A DNA stretch of 64,000 bases from Leuctra nigra (taxonomy: Eukaryota > Arthropoda > Insecta > Plecoptera > Leuctridae): contig OW203773.1 of NCBI GenBank assembly GCA_934045905.1, positions 19,145,246 to 19,209,245 on the forward strand. The letters run 5' to 3'. The position numbers and the translations under genes were made by a program. Under the pieces are notes generated by a model. The model made no database searches. It had not been told where the DNA came from and was given only the letters and a program-made list of their open reading frames with translations. Position 1 is the stretch's first letter. Each line of letters opens with the position of its first letter. This document shows positions 46,301 through 57,462 of the stretch, one piece after another.

Positions 46301-49010
46301 TACTAAAGTATAATTATTTTGTTTACTTCAACGTTGCTATACTCTCGTGAATGTACGCTAAGAGAGTGAAAACCCCTTGAGCAGGGGTCGGCAACCCGTT
46401 TTGGTGAAGAAGCCAATTTCTAAAAAATTAATGAAGTAGATAATAATGGGAGCCGCAGTACAGGCAATCAAATATATTATCTGCACCAAAAATATTGAAA
46501 TTGAATTATGTACTAGTTTATTTTTATATTTTTACGAAGCCCCTCAGTTGTATTTTTTTCCAACTGATTTTTTCACAGGGCATATTTTTTAGAATTTCAA
46601 TATTAAAGTGATCCTGGGATTCTAAATGAACAAACTGAATCTAATAAATTTCCAATTGTTGCCCCGCAGGACGTGTTTTTAGAATTTCAACAATTTAAAC
46701 ATGATTCTGGGACTCTAAAATGAACCAACGTTATCGAATAACTTGATCAAATTAACTCGCCCGCAGGGCGTTTTTTGCAAAAATTTTCAAAATGTGTTAA
46801 GATTCCAGATTTGTATTTAAATTGTAAAGAGCAATTCAATCATGGTGCCGCCGGTTGCCGACCCCTACTCTAGAGATAGAAGTGTACTCACGCCTCCAAT
46901 GCGTCCGATATACGAGTAGCAGCCCGAGTCACTGGTCATGATGTTCACGTAGTTGGCTTCATTGGTCCGGGCCTGGATCCGGGCACAGGTGTTGGTGTTG
47001 TAGTCGTCAATAGCGGTCTGAATGAATGCTCTTTGTTCAGCGTCTGGAGTTCAAGAGATGCATTTTCATATTTTAAGTTATATATGCATACATCTTTCCA
47101 TTCATTAATATAGACACATTTTCCCCCATAAATGCATATGTAGTGTTATCTACATCTATTAGTTCATTATAACATTATTGCTATTATCACTGTATAAATT
47201 ATAAATCACTAATCCATCATTGTAAATTAACATATTTATTTTTAATATTTATATTTTGTTAATATTCCTAATGCACCTCCGCAAATGCCTACGACGGCTT
47301 ATAGAGGTACAATACAAACTGTATGAAACGTACGCTGTAATTAATTATAAATAAATTTAGGAATTAATTAATTGTGATTTTAAAGGCCTCATCTTTGTCT
47401 GTTTCGAGAGTCGTGAGGATTGAATGAAATTTCACATCGAATCAATAAAAACAAGAGAAAAATGATTTCACCTTATTTCTTAATGATTGGGCCCGTCAGA
47501 AACCAATAACAGCGCTAGTTTCTCAATGCTCTGTTAAATCATGGCAATATTAGTCCTAATCAACTATTTTGTTTAACGTATCTATTTAAAAACCGGTCCA
47601 ACTCACTTTGAGACGTAAGTCTAGGTAGTAATCGTGAATTTTATTAGATCTTATTTTCTTATTGTTTTAATGGTCTTATCGATACAAATTTAAAATAATT
47701 ACAGATGTGCCATTCTCAGGCCTTATTGCCATAGAATCAATAGATACATCCTACTACTAACTTTATCGAGACATTGAACAACCAAGATTAATCCTGATTA
47801 ATCAAGATAATCAAACATCAATCATCTTATTAATCAAGATATCTTAATTAAGTGACAGATTTGGCTTATGAGAAGCCCATTTATAAAAGTACTCACAGGA
47901 AAAATGCGAAAATGAGATGCGAGTCGTTTTAGGTGTTTCCTTATTTTATGTTCTTTCTGAAACGTATGGCTTCGTGACAATGTTGAAAACAAAATTTTAT
48001 GTAGAAATGTGTGCGTTTGTGACTAGGAAGAAATCTCCGTGTTCTCCGATGTTGTGAATGGTAACTATTTGTTGTTTAATAATTACGTGCAAACGAGGCT
48101 TCGTGGCGCTTTTCCTTACATTCTCGTACGAATATTTTTTGTCTGTATGCTTTTTGTGTGAAATAGAAAAAGTTACGGTTAGCCAAACATTAAGGGGGAA
48201 TGTCCAAGTAGAGGTCTCCGATAGATATCTGAATTAATATATTATTTAATAGATAATTTCCTTGTGCACCATATAAACGCAAGAAAAAGTAGGATAGCCG
48301 AACTAATTTCCAAGATATATCACTTTATAAATTTGAGTTGGCCCTGTCTCCCTGTTTTGTTGTTTGTGTGTGCCCTGTTTTCGACATGGTAAGTCGAAAA
48401 AACACGGTAATTTTCCTAGTAAACATTAGATTTAAACTATTTTCCACCGATAGATTTTTTACAAAAACTTATATTATGTGTATTAGACATAGAGGTATTT
48501 ATTAAGATTTTTATATATACACCTAGCCGCACGTTTTTAAAAGTAAGGCGCCAAATTCTAAATACTTTTCCTATACCTCATGTGTTAAAATTTCTTAATC
48601 TTCCGAAGACATCATATTGAAAACTCAATATAATTCGAGAGTTGCTAGTTACAAGACATTTAATGAAACTTTTACATAAAAATATAGTTGAAATGTTAAA
48701 AAAAAAAAAAAAAAAATCGTACATTTCAAAAAAAAATATTTTCGGAAAATCTACTTGGGCATCACTCCTTAAAACTGAGCCAAATTGACGAGTGAAAAGT
48801 AAACTCACTGACTGAAGCGTCGAACTGGTAGATGAGCGTATTCCCAGGCCACTTCCTCGCCGGGTCGATCAGACCATTCCTGCCATTGGGGAAGCGGATG
48901 TCGCCCTCGAAGTATCCCGAATGTTCCCAAGCGTTGTCGTAGATCTCTTGCGTGATCGGGATCGACAGCGCTTGCGCACAGAGCACGAGGAACACGGCGA
49001 GTTTCAACAT
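40258..49010 (-). CDS. Astacin-family zinc metalloprotease, gene B (complete)
   Basis: 248-aa secreted zinc endopeptidase of the astacin (M12A) family in five exons: 48809-49010, 46892-47043, 43397-43556, 41319-41452, 40258-40356. Sizes 202, 152, 160, 134 and 99 nt join in one frame. Domain order: signal peptide [16 protein letters not shown], propeptide with YFEGDI, mature domain with NTC and [11 protein letters not shown], zinc site [11 protein letters not shown] plus DRDDW, Met-turn SVMHYG, and a final YPCANLKKE with the last cysteine. There are no CUB or EGF domains, so it is of minimal astacin length. It has the same intron phases as gene A, so the two are tandem paralogues. All catalytic residues are present. 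Physiological substrate is unknown. Confidence 0.93.
40609..40764. mobile_element. PIF/Harbinger-type MITE, 156 bp, in intron 4 of gene B
   Basis: TTA at 40606-40608 and 40765-40767. Terminal repeats GGCCCGAAATAACCAAAGTT and the inverse AACTTTGGTTATTTCGGGCC are perfect. A 3-bp TTA duplication with GGC-type ends points to Harbinger. The ends differ from those of the autonomous element at 49831, so it would need another transposase. Confidence 0.85.
40850..41215. repeat. Dispersed repeat family P copy, in intron 4 of gene B
   Basis: Contains TTTTAAAATAGCACAC, AGATAACATAGGGGAGAAAA, CTCAGAAACTAGACACGAGA and TGAAGATCTGAGACTA in the same order as the copy at 43720-44740. Confidence 0.6.
41319..41452 (-). 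CDS. Astacin gene B exon 4 (Met-turn exon)
   Basis: 134 nt. It encodes [20 protein letters not shown], then DYASVMHYG and [11 protein letters not shown]. The acceptor CAG precedes 41452; donor GTAAGTAG follows 41319. Confidence 0.93.
41950..43354 (-). pseudogene. LINE-like remnant on the minus strand, interrupted by a TIR element
   Basis: Minus-strand conceptual fragments include [14 protein letters not shown] (about 42560), like the C-terminal end of a LINE endonuclease, and [17 protein letters not shown] (about 42040), like the segment before RT. A further open piece lies at 43229-43354. Reading frames are broken. The assignment rests on short motifs only. Confidence 0.4.
42577..43228. mobile_element. 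Element with GGGCCCAGTAT inverted ends, 652 bp
   Basis: TGGAGGGCCCAGTATTAAAA, then ACTGC, is mirrored by GCAGTTTTTATACTGGGCCC, then TCCA. It is AT-rich inside with no ORF. It splits the LINE-like remnant. Target duplication is unclear because the terminal repeats blur into the flanks. Confidence 0.6.
43397..43556 (-). CDS. Astacin gene B exon 3 (zinc-site exon)
   Basis: 160 nt. It encodes [39 protein letters not shown] and [13 protein letters not shown]. The acceptor chosen is CAACAG|GCTCAG because it keeps phase 0 with exon 2. The donor is GTCCGT, weaker than the others. Confidence 0.92.
43720..44740. repeat. Dispersed repeat family P copy split by a LINE fragment
   Basis: The left part (to about 44086) and right part (from about 44656) are contiguous in the 40850-41215 copy (GGTTGTGTATGGCATGAATG there). 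This shows the LINE inserted into an existing repeat. Confidence 0.65.
44087..44655 (-). mobile_element. 5'-truncated LINE fragment, second family, minus strand
   Basis: Encodes an ORF2 C-terminus ([40 protein letters not shown]) with a clean stop at 44292. A 3' UTR hairpin follows, GCTGGTAGTG pairing perfectly with CACTACCAGC, then a (TAA)n tail at 44087-44105. Target duplication may be short (about TTGTA). Same family as 39433-40104. Confidence 0.75.
44741..46381. other. Intron 2 of gene B, nothing recognised
   Basis: AT-rich DNA with a local triplication of CCTAGTTTAAT around 45018-45055. No gene or bounded element is supported. Confidence 0.45.
46382..46867. mobile_element. hAT-type non-autonomous element with internal ~88-bp repeats
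   Basis: Ends CAGGGGTCGGCAACC and the inverse GGTTGCCGACCCCTA. Flanks CCCTTGAG and CTCTAGAG share 6 of 8 bases, so this is an old 8-bp duplication. Inside, a unit starting near CGCAGG(A/G)CGTTTTT and TTTTTAGAATTTCAA recurs at about 46575, 46665 and 46752. It ends only 25 bp from exon 2 of gene B. Confidence 0.72.
46892..47043 (-). CDS. Astacin gene B exon 2
   Basis: 152 nt, acceptor GAACTCCAG, donor GTGAGTAC. It encodes [20 protein letters not shown], then [20 protein letters not shown]. It is homologous to exon 2 of gene A, but here the exon-intron junction is present once only. Confidence 0.92.
47044..48489. other. Intron 1 of gene B, nothing recognised
   Basis: AT-rich, with several ATTAATCAAGAT-type repeats around 47790-47850. 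No gene is supported. Confidence 0.45.
48490..48720. repeat. Family P fragment plus poly-A run
   Basis: CCTATACCTCATGTGTTAAAA, TTGAAAACTCAATATAA and GAGTTGCTAGTTACAAGACA match 26110-26262 and, inverted, 28860. It ends in an A run at 48699-48716. Confidence 0.5.
48809..49010 (-). CDS. Astacin gene B exon 1 (signal peptide and propeptide)
   Basis: Starts at ATG 49010; an in-frame ATG 18 bp upstream would add six residues before the hydrophobic leader. It encodes [36 protein letters not shown] and [21 protein letters not shown] holds the aspartate switch. Donor GTGAGTTT follows 48809. Confidence 0.92.
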
Positions 49011-49050
49011 CTTGCTTGCTGGACACACGGCACAGTGGCTGATACAGAAG

Positions 49051-49058
49051 CTTATATA
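49051..49058 (-). promoter_or_regulatory. TATA box of astacin gene B
   Basis: TATATAAG on the minus strand, 41 bp upstream of the start codon. Transcription would begin near 49027, giving a very short 5' UTR. Confidence 0.6.
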
Positions 49059-49059
49059 C

Positions 49060-49827
49060 AGCTCTTATCAGTGTAAGTGGGTCTGGGTTATCTTGATTGA
49101 CGAATATATCAATATAATTATATTTAACATCGTTCACAGGAGAGTATATTGTATTCATATAAAATTGTCTAATAAACATTCCCCCCGACGGCTGCAAGCT
49201 TCTATCGGTGGTGAGGTTTTTATTGTCCAATGTATCCATGTGTAATGGTTACACATGCCGGAGAGGTCAGTGGTGGGGCACAGTCAAATAGCAGCCAGGG
49301 TCGACCTACCTATCTTGAATACGCGGTCCCCTTGGGCCGGTCTTCCCTCTATGTAAGCCAAACATATAAAGTAGGATATATACAACAAGAATACTTATAT
49401 TTTGTGGATATTTCATTTTAAATTTATTTAAATTAAAACTTGTTTGGAACTGGAATGTGTAAGTGCAGCTACCAACAGTATCTCAAATAAAAGAAGGCAA
49501 TTCATGAAAAAAACGTGATTACTTTTCAGTTTAACACGTATTATACCATAGACAAGATATAAAATATCCCAATTTAAAGATTTTACACTCAAGATTCAAT
49601 TCTTGTAATTAAATTTTTTTTTTTTTTTTTTACAAAAACCTTCATCAGTCATTACTTTAAAACTAAAAACAAACAATGATGAGAAATTGACATAGGCTTC
49701 CTTAAATCATAAAACAAGGTTATTTGACTAAATATTCAAAAATTTATTAATACAAGATAATTTTGTTTAAAATAATGAGGGTAATAATGTTTATGTTACC
49801 TTACTGTTGTACGTAAAAATTTGAGGG
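49060..49827. other. Upstream of gene B, nothing recognised
   Basis: AT-rich intergenic DNA with a 21-base T run at 49611-49631. No coding or bounded repeat is supported. Confidence 0.45.
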
Positions 49828-49830
49828 TTA

Positions 49831-49884
49831 TGGCCAGTACACACGACACATCCAACTCGCACATTCCCGCCGCGAATTGGATGT
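49831..49884 (+). repeat. Harbinger left terminal inverted repeat
   Basis: 54 bp, exact inverse of 55007-55060. Confidence 0.95.
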
Positions 49885-50129
49885 TTGGAGAATTTGTATT
49901 GTTGAAACCTTCAAGGTCACGCATTTGCCTTGAAGATTTCGTTTAGAGCTGTGTTCTATAATTCAAGGCCACGCATTGGGTTCGGACCAATGGGAAGGCA
50001 GAGATTAGAATCGATTCGATTATTCGGGTCGATCCATGGTTCGATATTTTCGTAACCTAACCTTACCTAACCTCCTGTCATCGTCTAGCTTACCGAGTGA
50101 AAACACACCTACCTAGTTGTAAATTAAAA

Positions 50130-52126
50130 ATGCGAACGAAAAATGTAAACTGGAATTACGACAGAGAGTCTAAACTAATAGAGTTTTATGCGGAGTATAC
50201 CTTCATGTGGGATAGCGGCCACCCAGAACATAAATTGGCCAAGAGGAGCAGGAAAATGGATGAGCTGATGACTTCGCTTGGTGGACTGTTCACAGGTAAG
50301 CATTTAGTTAATCAGGGTAGGTAGGTACCTACCTATTCTATTGGGCAGTCAATTTCTTATTTGTTGCATTTATGATACAGTATTGTTTTAGTGGTAGATA
50401 TAGTTAATGAATTAAAGTAATTTCTGTGTTTTTAACTAGTGGTCAGTTTGTAGGTTCATGTCATTGGCGTTTGGCAGCTCACGAAGGTTTCCTTGAAGCA
50501 TTATTGATGATTAGTTCTGACAGTTATTGGGTAGGTAGGTAGTACCTACCTAGAGTTGAGGAGAATATTACCCAGTTATATCAAGAGTTAAAGTAATACG
50601 AAGAAGTGTGTGTCGTTGTTTGTTATTTGGTTGTATCTATCGTTTAAAATACTATTAAAAACAAACTCTGGGAAAGATTTGCGTTGTTACTTAAGGAATC
50701 CTGATTTAATGTCAACCAATCCTTATCCTTGTCGTGTAATCATTAATATTATCAATTGAGGATTCTACATAATTTTAATTTGTGTAAAGCAATTAGACAG
50801 TAGATACAATGAGTTGGCTAATAAACTCATACAATTAAAGTCAATACGTTAGTCTAAGTCAATACCCGTGGCATGAATAGGTTTGACATCCAGACATATC
50901 CCTTATCCTTTCCTACCTACCTGTCCTTAATTTATGTCCAGCTGATGAAATCAGCCTTCGCTTCACGTCCCTCCGAGGTACGTTCAGGGAAAACCTTCGT
51001 AGAGCCACTGAGCGGAAAAGTGGAAGTGGAGCCAACGAAGTTTTCAGACCAACATGGGCCCACTACGAATCACTTCAATTTCTGGCTGGTTCGTCATTCG
51101 AAAGAAACTCGAGGTCCACCATTTCACCAGCAGTACCACAGCCGGAGCCCTCAAGTTCCTCAGTAACTTGTGAGGAAAATCAGGTAAACAATGACAGTTT
51201 GCCATGGAGACTAGCCTATATTGTTTAGTTTGCATGGGATTTTGATCTACTGACCTATGTTATTGGCAGGATTTTACATTCAATGACGACGGCCACTTCG
51301 TAGTGTACGAAGAAGATAATCCCGACGATCCTGAATCCGGCCATTGCTGCAGGGATGTGGCGCCTCTCTACAAGCCACCACCACCGAAGCCGAGAGAGAG
51401 TGCTGTCATCCCCACAGCAGTGTGTAAGTGTCATACTACCAGGAATATTATTGTACTCAATGAATGGTAAAATGAAGGACAAAATGTTTATGAAACTTTT
51501 TTTTTTATCCATGGTCTACAATTTTCTTGTCACATAAGAGGTATGTACAGGAAGAAATTATTGAGTGGTACCTACTCTATTTGACATTGACCAAATATTA
51601 ATATTAGTAAATTTCATTCAAATTTAAATCAATCAACATCAGTCAATGTAGGCCTTTGAAGGTCGAATTTTACATTCTCAATGCACTTTTAATCGTTTAG
51701 TTATTCACAACAGTTTATAACCAAGAACAAGTGTCAAAGAAATATATATGAAGGTACACCAAACTGCTTGCAATTTACAAGTCTTGACAGAATACATTGA
51801 ATTGATTATTGTCTTCATTCCATTCTTTAGTCAACATCTCAGCCGAAAGTAGACCGAGTTCTTCGGGAAATAAGAGGGGCCAGAAGAGGAAAGAGACGAC
51901 ATCCATCGACGATGAAGAAGATGTGCTAGAGTACGCCCGAGCTGCACTCAAAAAGAAAGCCACTGATTCAGACCGTGCACCACGCATCGTCGATGTCCAC
52001 ACTGCCTTCGGGATGCAGGTGGAATACGCCATGCGTGATATGGATGAGTACGAGGCTGCGGTTTGTAAGCTTGAAATTCAACAGTTGTTGTTGAAGCACC
52101 ACCCAAAGAAACCTGCAAACCAATAA
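50130..52126 (+). CDS. MADF-domain protein of the Harbinger element
   Basis: 285 aa in four exons: 50130-50295, 50942-51183, 51270-51423, 51831-52126, all with GT/AG junctions. Residues about 10-90 form a MADF (Myb/SANT-like) domain: KLIEFYAEYTFMWDSGHPEH, KMDELMTSLGG, then RFTSLRGTFRENLRR and WAHYESLQFL. An acidic/proline-rich middle follows (NPDDPESG, PPPPKPRES). Then comes a basic nuclear-localisation-like KRGQKRKE and a C-terminal helix (YEAAVCKLEIQQLLLKHH) that could be BESS-like. In Harbinger elements this second protein binds DNA and helps bring the transposase to the nucleus and the termini. The start was taken at the first ATG before the domain. Confidence 0.85.
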
Positions 52127-52336
52127 TTTACCAATAAGTTTCAATTTCTTCATGTTTTCTTCTTTAAAAATCTTATACCTAGTATTAAGTCTATTAAATA
52201 TTGCACAATGCCATTCATTAACGTGATTTACTATAATAATGACATCGCTTTAGAAAAAAATATGCATAACCTACAGCCAAAGGTAAGATGAACAATATGA
52301 ATACCTATTTTACTCAGTTCTCTTCTTAGCCTCTGT
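52127..52336. terminator. Shared 3' region between convergent Harbinger genes
   Basis: 210 bp between the two stop codons. It must hold both poly(A) sites; no canonical AATAAA is obvious on either strand. Confidence 0.3.
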
Positions 52337-54800
52337 TCACACAATCATACGTTCTTGCCATTCTCGGGCACCAACACCATTTACATAAGTGCATAGATCG
52401 TCTCTGATGTCCCTCGCAGCTCGTGATGTTCTGTTGCCACCTTGATGCCCAATGGCCCTTATGCCAGCAGGCTGGGCCTCGTTGCGCCACTGTCCGGGAT
52501 GAACGGTTCCACCGATTACATCCTCCCAGTCAATGTAGTCTGAAGGTGTGTACATGGGTCTGTTTATGGCTTGCGTTCGTAGCCAATTGTGCAAACTAAC
52601 TGTTGCAAACACAACTTTCTCCGCTTTATCAGGTAGTAGGCGAATAGGTGTGCGATACACCTGAAAGCGATTGGCCAGAATGCCAAAAAAGTTTTCTGAC
52701 CTGTTGCGACACCTTGACAACCTGTAGAAAATAAAAAATGTTACAAGTAACTTATTGAAAAACAGCTTCAGAATGTATTTAATTATTGCATAATGTAAGG
52801 GTAGTCATCAGTAAATTAAAAATGTACATTAAAATAAGTAATTTCACCCGTGGAATCACGAATGGAAATATTACAGTTTATGTTCAGAGATTTTCCAGTG
52901 AATATTGGCAAAATTACCAAAATACGAGGATCACTTTGTTTAAAAACATTAGTACCTAGATTACCAATAAAAATAATTTTATTTGTAGATAGTACTACCT
53001 GTAGTTGAATATTCTTCTCTGCAAGTTGCCACGCAAGTGATTGGCCGAGTATGGCTTCATGAGCGTCGGGCACAATGCAAACGCATCGTCACCCACAATG
53101 TGGTAGGGCACGATGGTGTTGGGTGCGTGTGGGATTGGAGCGGGTGGTGGAATGTTTATAGTATTTTCGTCGATCTTCTTCTTGAGGCTGCATTTCCCCC
53201 ACACACCACCGTCGCTCATCTGCCCGTTTCTTCCTACGTCTACATAGATGGCCCTTATGTCTCCATCAACGAGAGCCATGAGCACGATTGAAAAACCCCC
53301 TTTGTAGTTATAAAAATGAGTGCCACTTCCAGGGGGTGGATCAATCAAAACATGCTTTCCATCCAAAGCCCCAATGCAATTGGGGTAGTCCCAGCGGTCA
53401 AAGCTGTGCTGTGCCACGGCCTATAATTATGAATGAAATGTCTTAATACATACTTAATGCTATACATAGTTATCTATACACAGATGATAGTAATCTTCTA
53501 CGTACAAGCCACTCGTCTTGTGTTGCTGGACTCCGCACCTGGTCACGAAGAGCATCGTATATTGCGTCACACACCTCCGGTACAAACTCGCACACAGTAC
53601 TGTGACCAAGTGCAAATGTCACACTCAACGAGAGAAAAGTTTCACCTGTAAATATGTTAGGCATATAATGTATTCTGTATCACAGTGATTTCAGATAAAG
53701 TTTGCATATTACTGAAATATACACTTACCTACCTACATTGTTTAGTGAAAGTTTGAAATGCAGAATCAGTACTAGTATTAGGCCCAGTTCTTCAATGCTC
53801 TTCTATATTTTAGATAGGTAGGTACCTATAGTTGATGAAGGCTATAAATTGACATGGCAACAACCAATCATAGTCCTTGAACGACCCTTTTACTTCTAGT
53901 GGCTTTAAAAGAGCATCGAAAAAGTGGCCCAGGTTCTAGGATAATTTACCTACTTGATTTCTAGAATGCATTGAACTTATACTTTCATCAGTACTTTAAA
54001 ATAAAATACATGGAGTATACTATTTGTGAGGATTACGGATGAGTTGGTGATTTATCAGGTTCGATTCAACAAAATAATGTAGGTGTAGATGAGCATCAAT
54101 TATGTAGGTAGGTACGTACCTTTATCATTTATCGATCATTTTGCCCTAACTTTATAAAACTATGATGTCGTTAATCATGAGATACTATTATTATGACAAT
54201 GAATTGAGACTGTCTTGTTACTGATCAGTTCTGAATGATGCTTGATAATAAAGTGGGGCAGAGAGAGCTATAGAGCAGGTAAGAAATGAATATTAACAGC
54301 AAATCGCTGAATAAATTCACTTCTCTTTTTGGTGTTCTCAGTTTTAAAATAATTAAATGTTTCAATGTCAGACTAGTGACCTAGAATAAGAGTTAAAACG
54401 TTTCTAGTACTGCAGACCTACCTATATTATATAGTATGCAAGTACTTATAAAAAAAGTACACCTACCTGTGGCAAGATACCGCAGCGTGACCGCAAGCCG
54501 CTTCGCCGCTGGGATGCTCTGTCTCATGTTTGTATTCTCACGCTCAATCTGAGGTCTCACTAACTCTAATAATTCACCAAAAGCCTGTGTGCTCATACGC
54601 ATACACCTCCTATACATCATAGGATCTGATATTGCCAACTCGGCATAGATGGTTTCGAATACACTTTTATTTTGGAATTTTAAAATCCATGGCTTCACCC
54701 ACACAGACCTATTTCTTTTTTTCTTTTTTTTCTTCTTTTGATTTTCTAATAAAACAACAGCCGCAGCTAAAAATTCTTCATCGTCTGATTCTGAATACAT
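52337..54800 (-). CDS. Harbinger DDE transposase (HARBI1-like)
   Basis: 426 aa in four exons: 54467-54800, 53506-53645, 52999-53420, 52337-52721, in frame with GT/AG junctions. The N-terminus has an acidic start and a poly-Lys run, then MYRRCMRMSTQAFGELLELV and RYLATGETFLSLSVTFALGH, the helix-turn-helix-like region of HARBI1-type nucleases. The catalytic triad is D178 (IGALDGKHV), D219 (YVDVGRNGQMSDGGVW) and E308 (RSENFFGIL). It should cut and join the element ends at TWA sites with the MADF partner. All three residues and every splice site look intact. Confidence 0.92.
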
Positions 54801-55006
54801 GTTCAGATATTAAATACAATGACAATAACCAGGAAGAAAAAGTAAGCACAAGAATAATATTACATTTGAGATGTCAGCTTGAATAATGGCGCCAAAAAGC
54901 GCCCTCTAACCAAACATGTTCATGTTAAATCAAAGCGAAGAGGGCGGTGGATCTAGCATTGAATGTGTCAAGAATGTCCACCGTGTGGACTGAACATTGA
55001 AGCCAC

Positions 55007-55060
55007 ACATCCAATTCGCGGCGGGAATGTGCGAGTTGGATGTGTCGTGTGTACTGGCCA
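55007..55060 (-). repeat. Harbinger right terminal inverted repeat
   Basis: 54 bp, exact inverse of 49831-49884. Confidence 0.95.
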
Positions 55061-55063
55061 TTA

Positions 55064-56862
55064 GCCTGTTTAGGGAACACGGATGAATAAACCCAAGTAA
55101 AAGTATAACATTCGCTGGGCTATTCTAATAATGTATACAAAAATATATTTAAACCTCTCTAATATGAATCAAATTATACCACCAAATCTTACATTTTGGA
55201 TCATTTAATAAATAAATTACTCTAACATTTTTCCCGGGGTGTTACAACGTAGTACTGTTGAGCTTTTTTTATGTATAGACGGTTATATGAAAGACTATAT
55301 TTCTTTGACAGACTTGATAATACTAGATGACAATCAAAATATAATTATCAGTGGATGTTTGCAGAAATAAGTGTTACATTCTTTTTAATAAGTTGATACC
55401 CACCTGTCGTTATTTTTCTTTGGCGGTGCAAGCAAGCATATTCTAATGAATTAGGCTTCCCCACCTGCCTGAACCCTTCCGCCAGTGGTGGACTTCACCG
55501 GACCGGTACCGGGGGCGCCTCTTTGGTCGACCCCTTCCTATGACCTCAGATAACATCATAAACTATCAGAGCCCTCTGGCGGGAGAAATATCGGGGCGCA
55601 TTGCCTATCGGGTACCTGGTTCAATCCAACCTGCAGTCTCTACGCGTAGTCTGTATACATCTCATATGATTAGGTATAAATTCAAGTCTGTACGACATTG
55701 AATAAATGAAAACTATTTTAACGACTTGTTCTTAGATGTAAACAAATCCAATAATTACGAATAAAATATAATATCGGGACATTTCCACGTCAATATATGA
55801 GATAATTGTAAATTTCCTTTTGAATGACGCTCCTCAGCTAATGAGAGGCGAGCATTCTGCTCTGGAGCTGAAGACTGTAGGTTAGTCACGCCCCAAATGC
55901 ACGGCCATATTATGGTTTCCGCGCATGCGAAGTAGGTTTGTGATGTTGTCTAATTGACTATAATTGAAAGAAACATTTTAATGTGCGGAAAATTATCTCG
56001 CTGACGACGCGCGATTTAACACTAAACTGATGAAAATTTCATTCATATTCAGAAAGGGCACACGTTGAGTTCCTCGGGGTAAGGTCCTAAGCAGACTACC
56101 CAGAGCATATTGGGCCAGGAAACGATGGATTTGAGGTTGATATGAGGCACCATTATAGATGACACTCGCGGGTGCTTTGTCTGTGTCTCATTAAAATCTC
56201 GCAATTTAGTTTGGAAACATTCTAAATTCGTTGTTATATCATTTCCTACAATATCGAAACATAATTAATGGTACCTGAACTAAATTCTGAGAAGATTAAA
56301 ATAAAATTTCAGCTATTGTCTAATACATAAACAATTACGAAGAGTTAAAAAGTAACATTTTCACGATTTTCGCTCAGATCCCGTAGACAATAGTCGTAAT
56401 TTACAATTTTCTGGTACTCAGTAGAAATATACGCATTATTTTTTTTCTGGTGGCGCAGTAACAATTGAGATAGGTTCCTCTAGGCATGGAGGTTTAATAC
56501 CTGGAGTGGCAACTGCGGGAAAATGCGTAAGCGAGATGTTGCCCACCTGTTTTGGTGCGGTGGCGGCCATTTTGATTGTTCATTCAAACATCACGGCGCG
56601 CCTCTGTGCACATTTAAGTGTTTTGTGGAGTTAATTTAATGTATTTGTATTGTTATCTGGCCATAATTATGAACTCAGACAAGTAAACCTTGTATACAGT
56701 GATGCACATGTCATCAATTAAGACTATTAATTATGAAAATGTAGCATTTACATACAAAATAGCCAACCTATTTTAGGCACACCTTTTGCCAATTGCCATG
56801 CTGTGCCTATAGCATACATACAGTACATACATACAGTACCAAATCATTCTTAATGTATATAA
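55064..56862. other. Intergenic DNA with two GC-richer islets
   Basis: 55440-55640 is GC-rich and contains a B-box-like GGTTCAATCC, possibly a SINE scrap. 55850-56110 and 56545-56620 contain GCGGTGGCGGCCATTTTG, a YY1/Pho-like GCCAT context, which could be a promoter for the ORF at 56863. No firm gene. Confidence 0.4.
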
Positions 56863-57102
56863 ATGAGCAATTACAAATATCAAATCACACACGATCAGTT
56901 GAAAGATGGAGCACGAATTAAAATCAATTTTAAAGGTTATCTGAAGAGAACAGTCCAAATTCTCGACTCATCTGAGTATGATTTTGTTTTGAAGAGTGTC
57001 AAGGCAAAGCATCAGTTCTACACAAAAACAGTAGAAGAGTTCTGGATCGAAAGCCACAAATTAAGATTACAGTCAGATTACAGTCAGTTTAACTACAATT
57101 AG
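56863..57102 (+). CDS. Hypothetical 79-aa protein
   Basis: Single ATG-to-TAG frame with a plausible coding look: no low complexity, balanced composition, and a basic central part (RIKINFKGYLKRTVQILD) followed by EFWIESHKLRLQS. It matches no family I recognise. It lies 360 bp left of LTR element 2. It could be a small gene, one exon of a larger gene, or a transposon remnant. Confidence 0.3.
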   Translation: MSNYKYQITHDQLKDGARIKINFKGYLKRTVQILDSSEYDFVLKSVKAKHQFYTKTVEEFWIESHKLRLQSDYSQFNYN

Positions 57103-57458
57103 CGGACCTTATACTGTTTGTGATAGCATCGAAACCATAGATAGAATGTTAATATTTATTGTCGCATTTACGTCCTTCACAATCTTTGGATCCGTGCACG
57201 ATTCACACACATTCCAGTTTTCAGAAAAGTCATTAAGAAATGCAATATAGTCATAACCAGAATGTGCCCAACTCCTTGAATGATGATCCCAAATGTCATG
57301 ACTATCAGAGAGAGGTTTGTTGAAAACAAAGAGTTTAATATTAAGATCACTGTCAATATGGCACGATTTTTGAACAAGATGACCTTTTAGATAGGTCACC
57401 TCAATTCTGTAATTTGAATCTATTAATGTATCAAATAATATCTAATAATAATCTATTA
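57103..57458. other. Spacer before LTR element 2
   Basis: A 96-codon minus-strand open frame (57109-57399) overlaps another in a second frame and has no domain. Not called as a gene. Confidence 0.4.
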
Positions 57459-57462
57459 AGGG

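Larger units (their letters stand above)
49831..55060. mobile_element. PIF/Harbinger DNA transposon, apparently intact
   Basis: 5,230 bp. TTA duplication at 49828-49830 and 55061-55063. The 54-bp terminal inverted repeats match perfectly, starting TGGCCAGTACACACGACAC. Two convergent spliced genes fill it: a MADF-domain protein on plus and a DDE transposase on minus, their stops 211 bp apart. No stop or frameshift was found in either. Perfect ends and open frames suggest recent insertion and possible autonomy. Confidence 0.93.
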
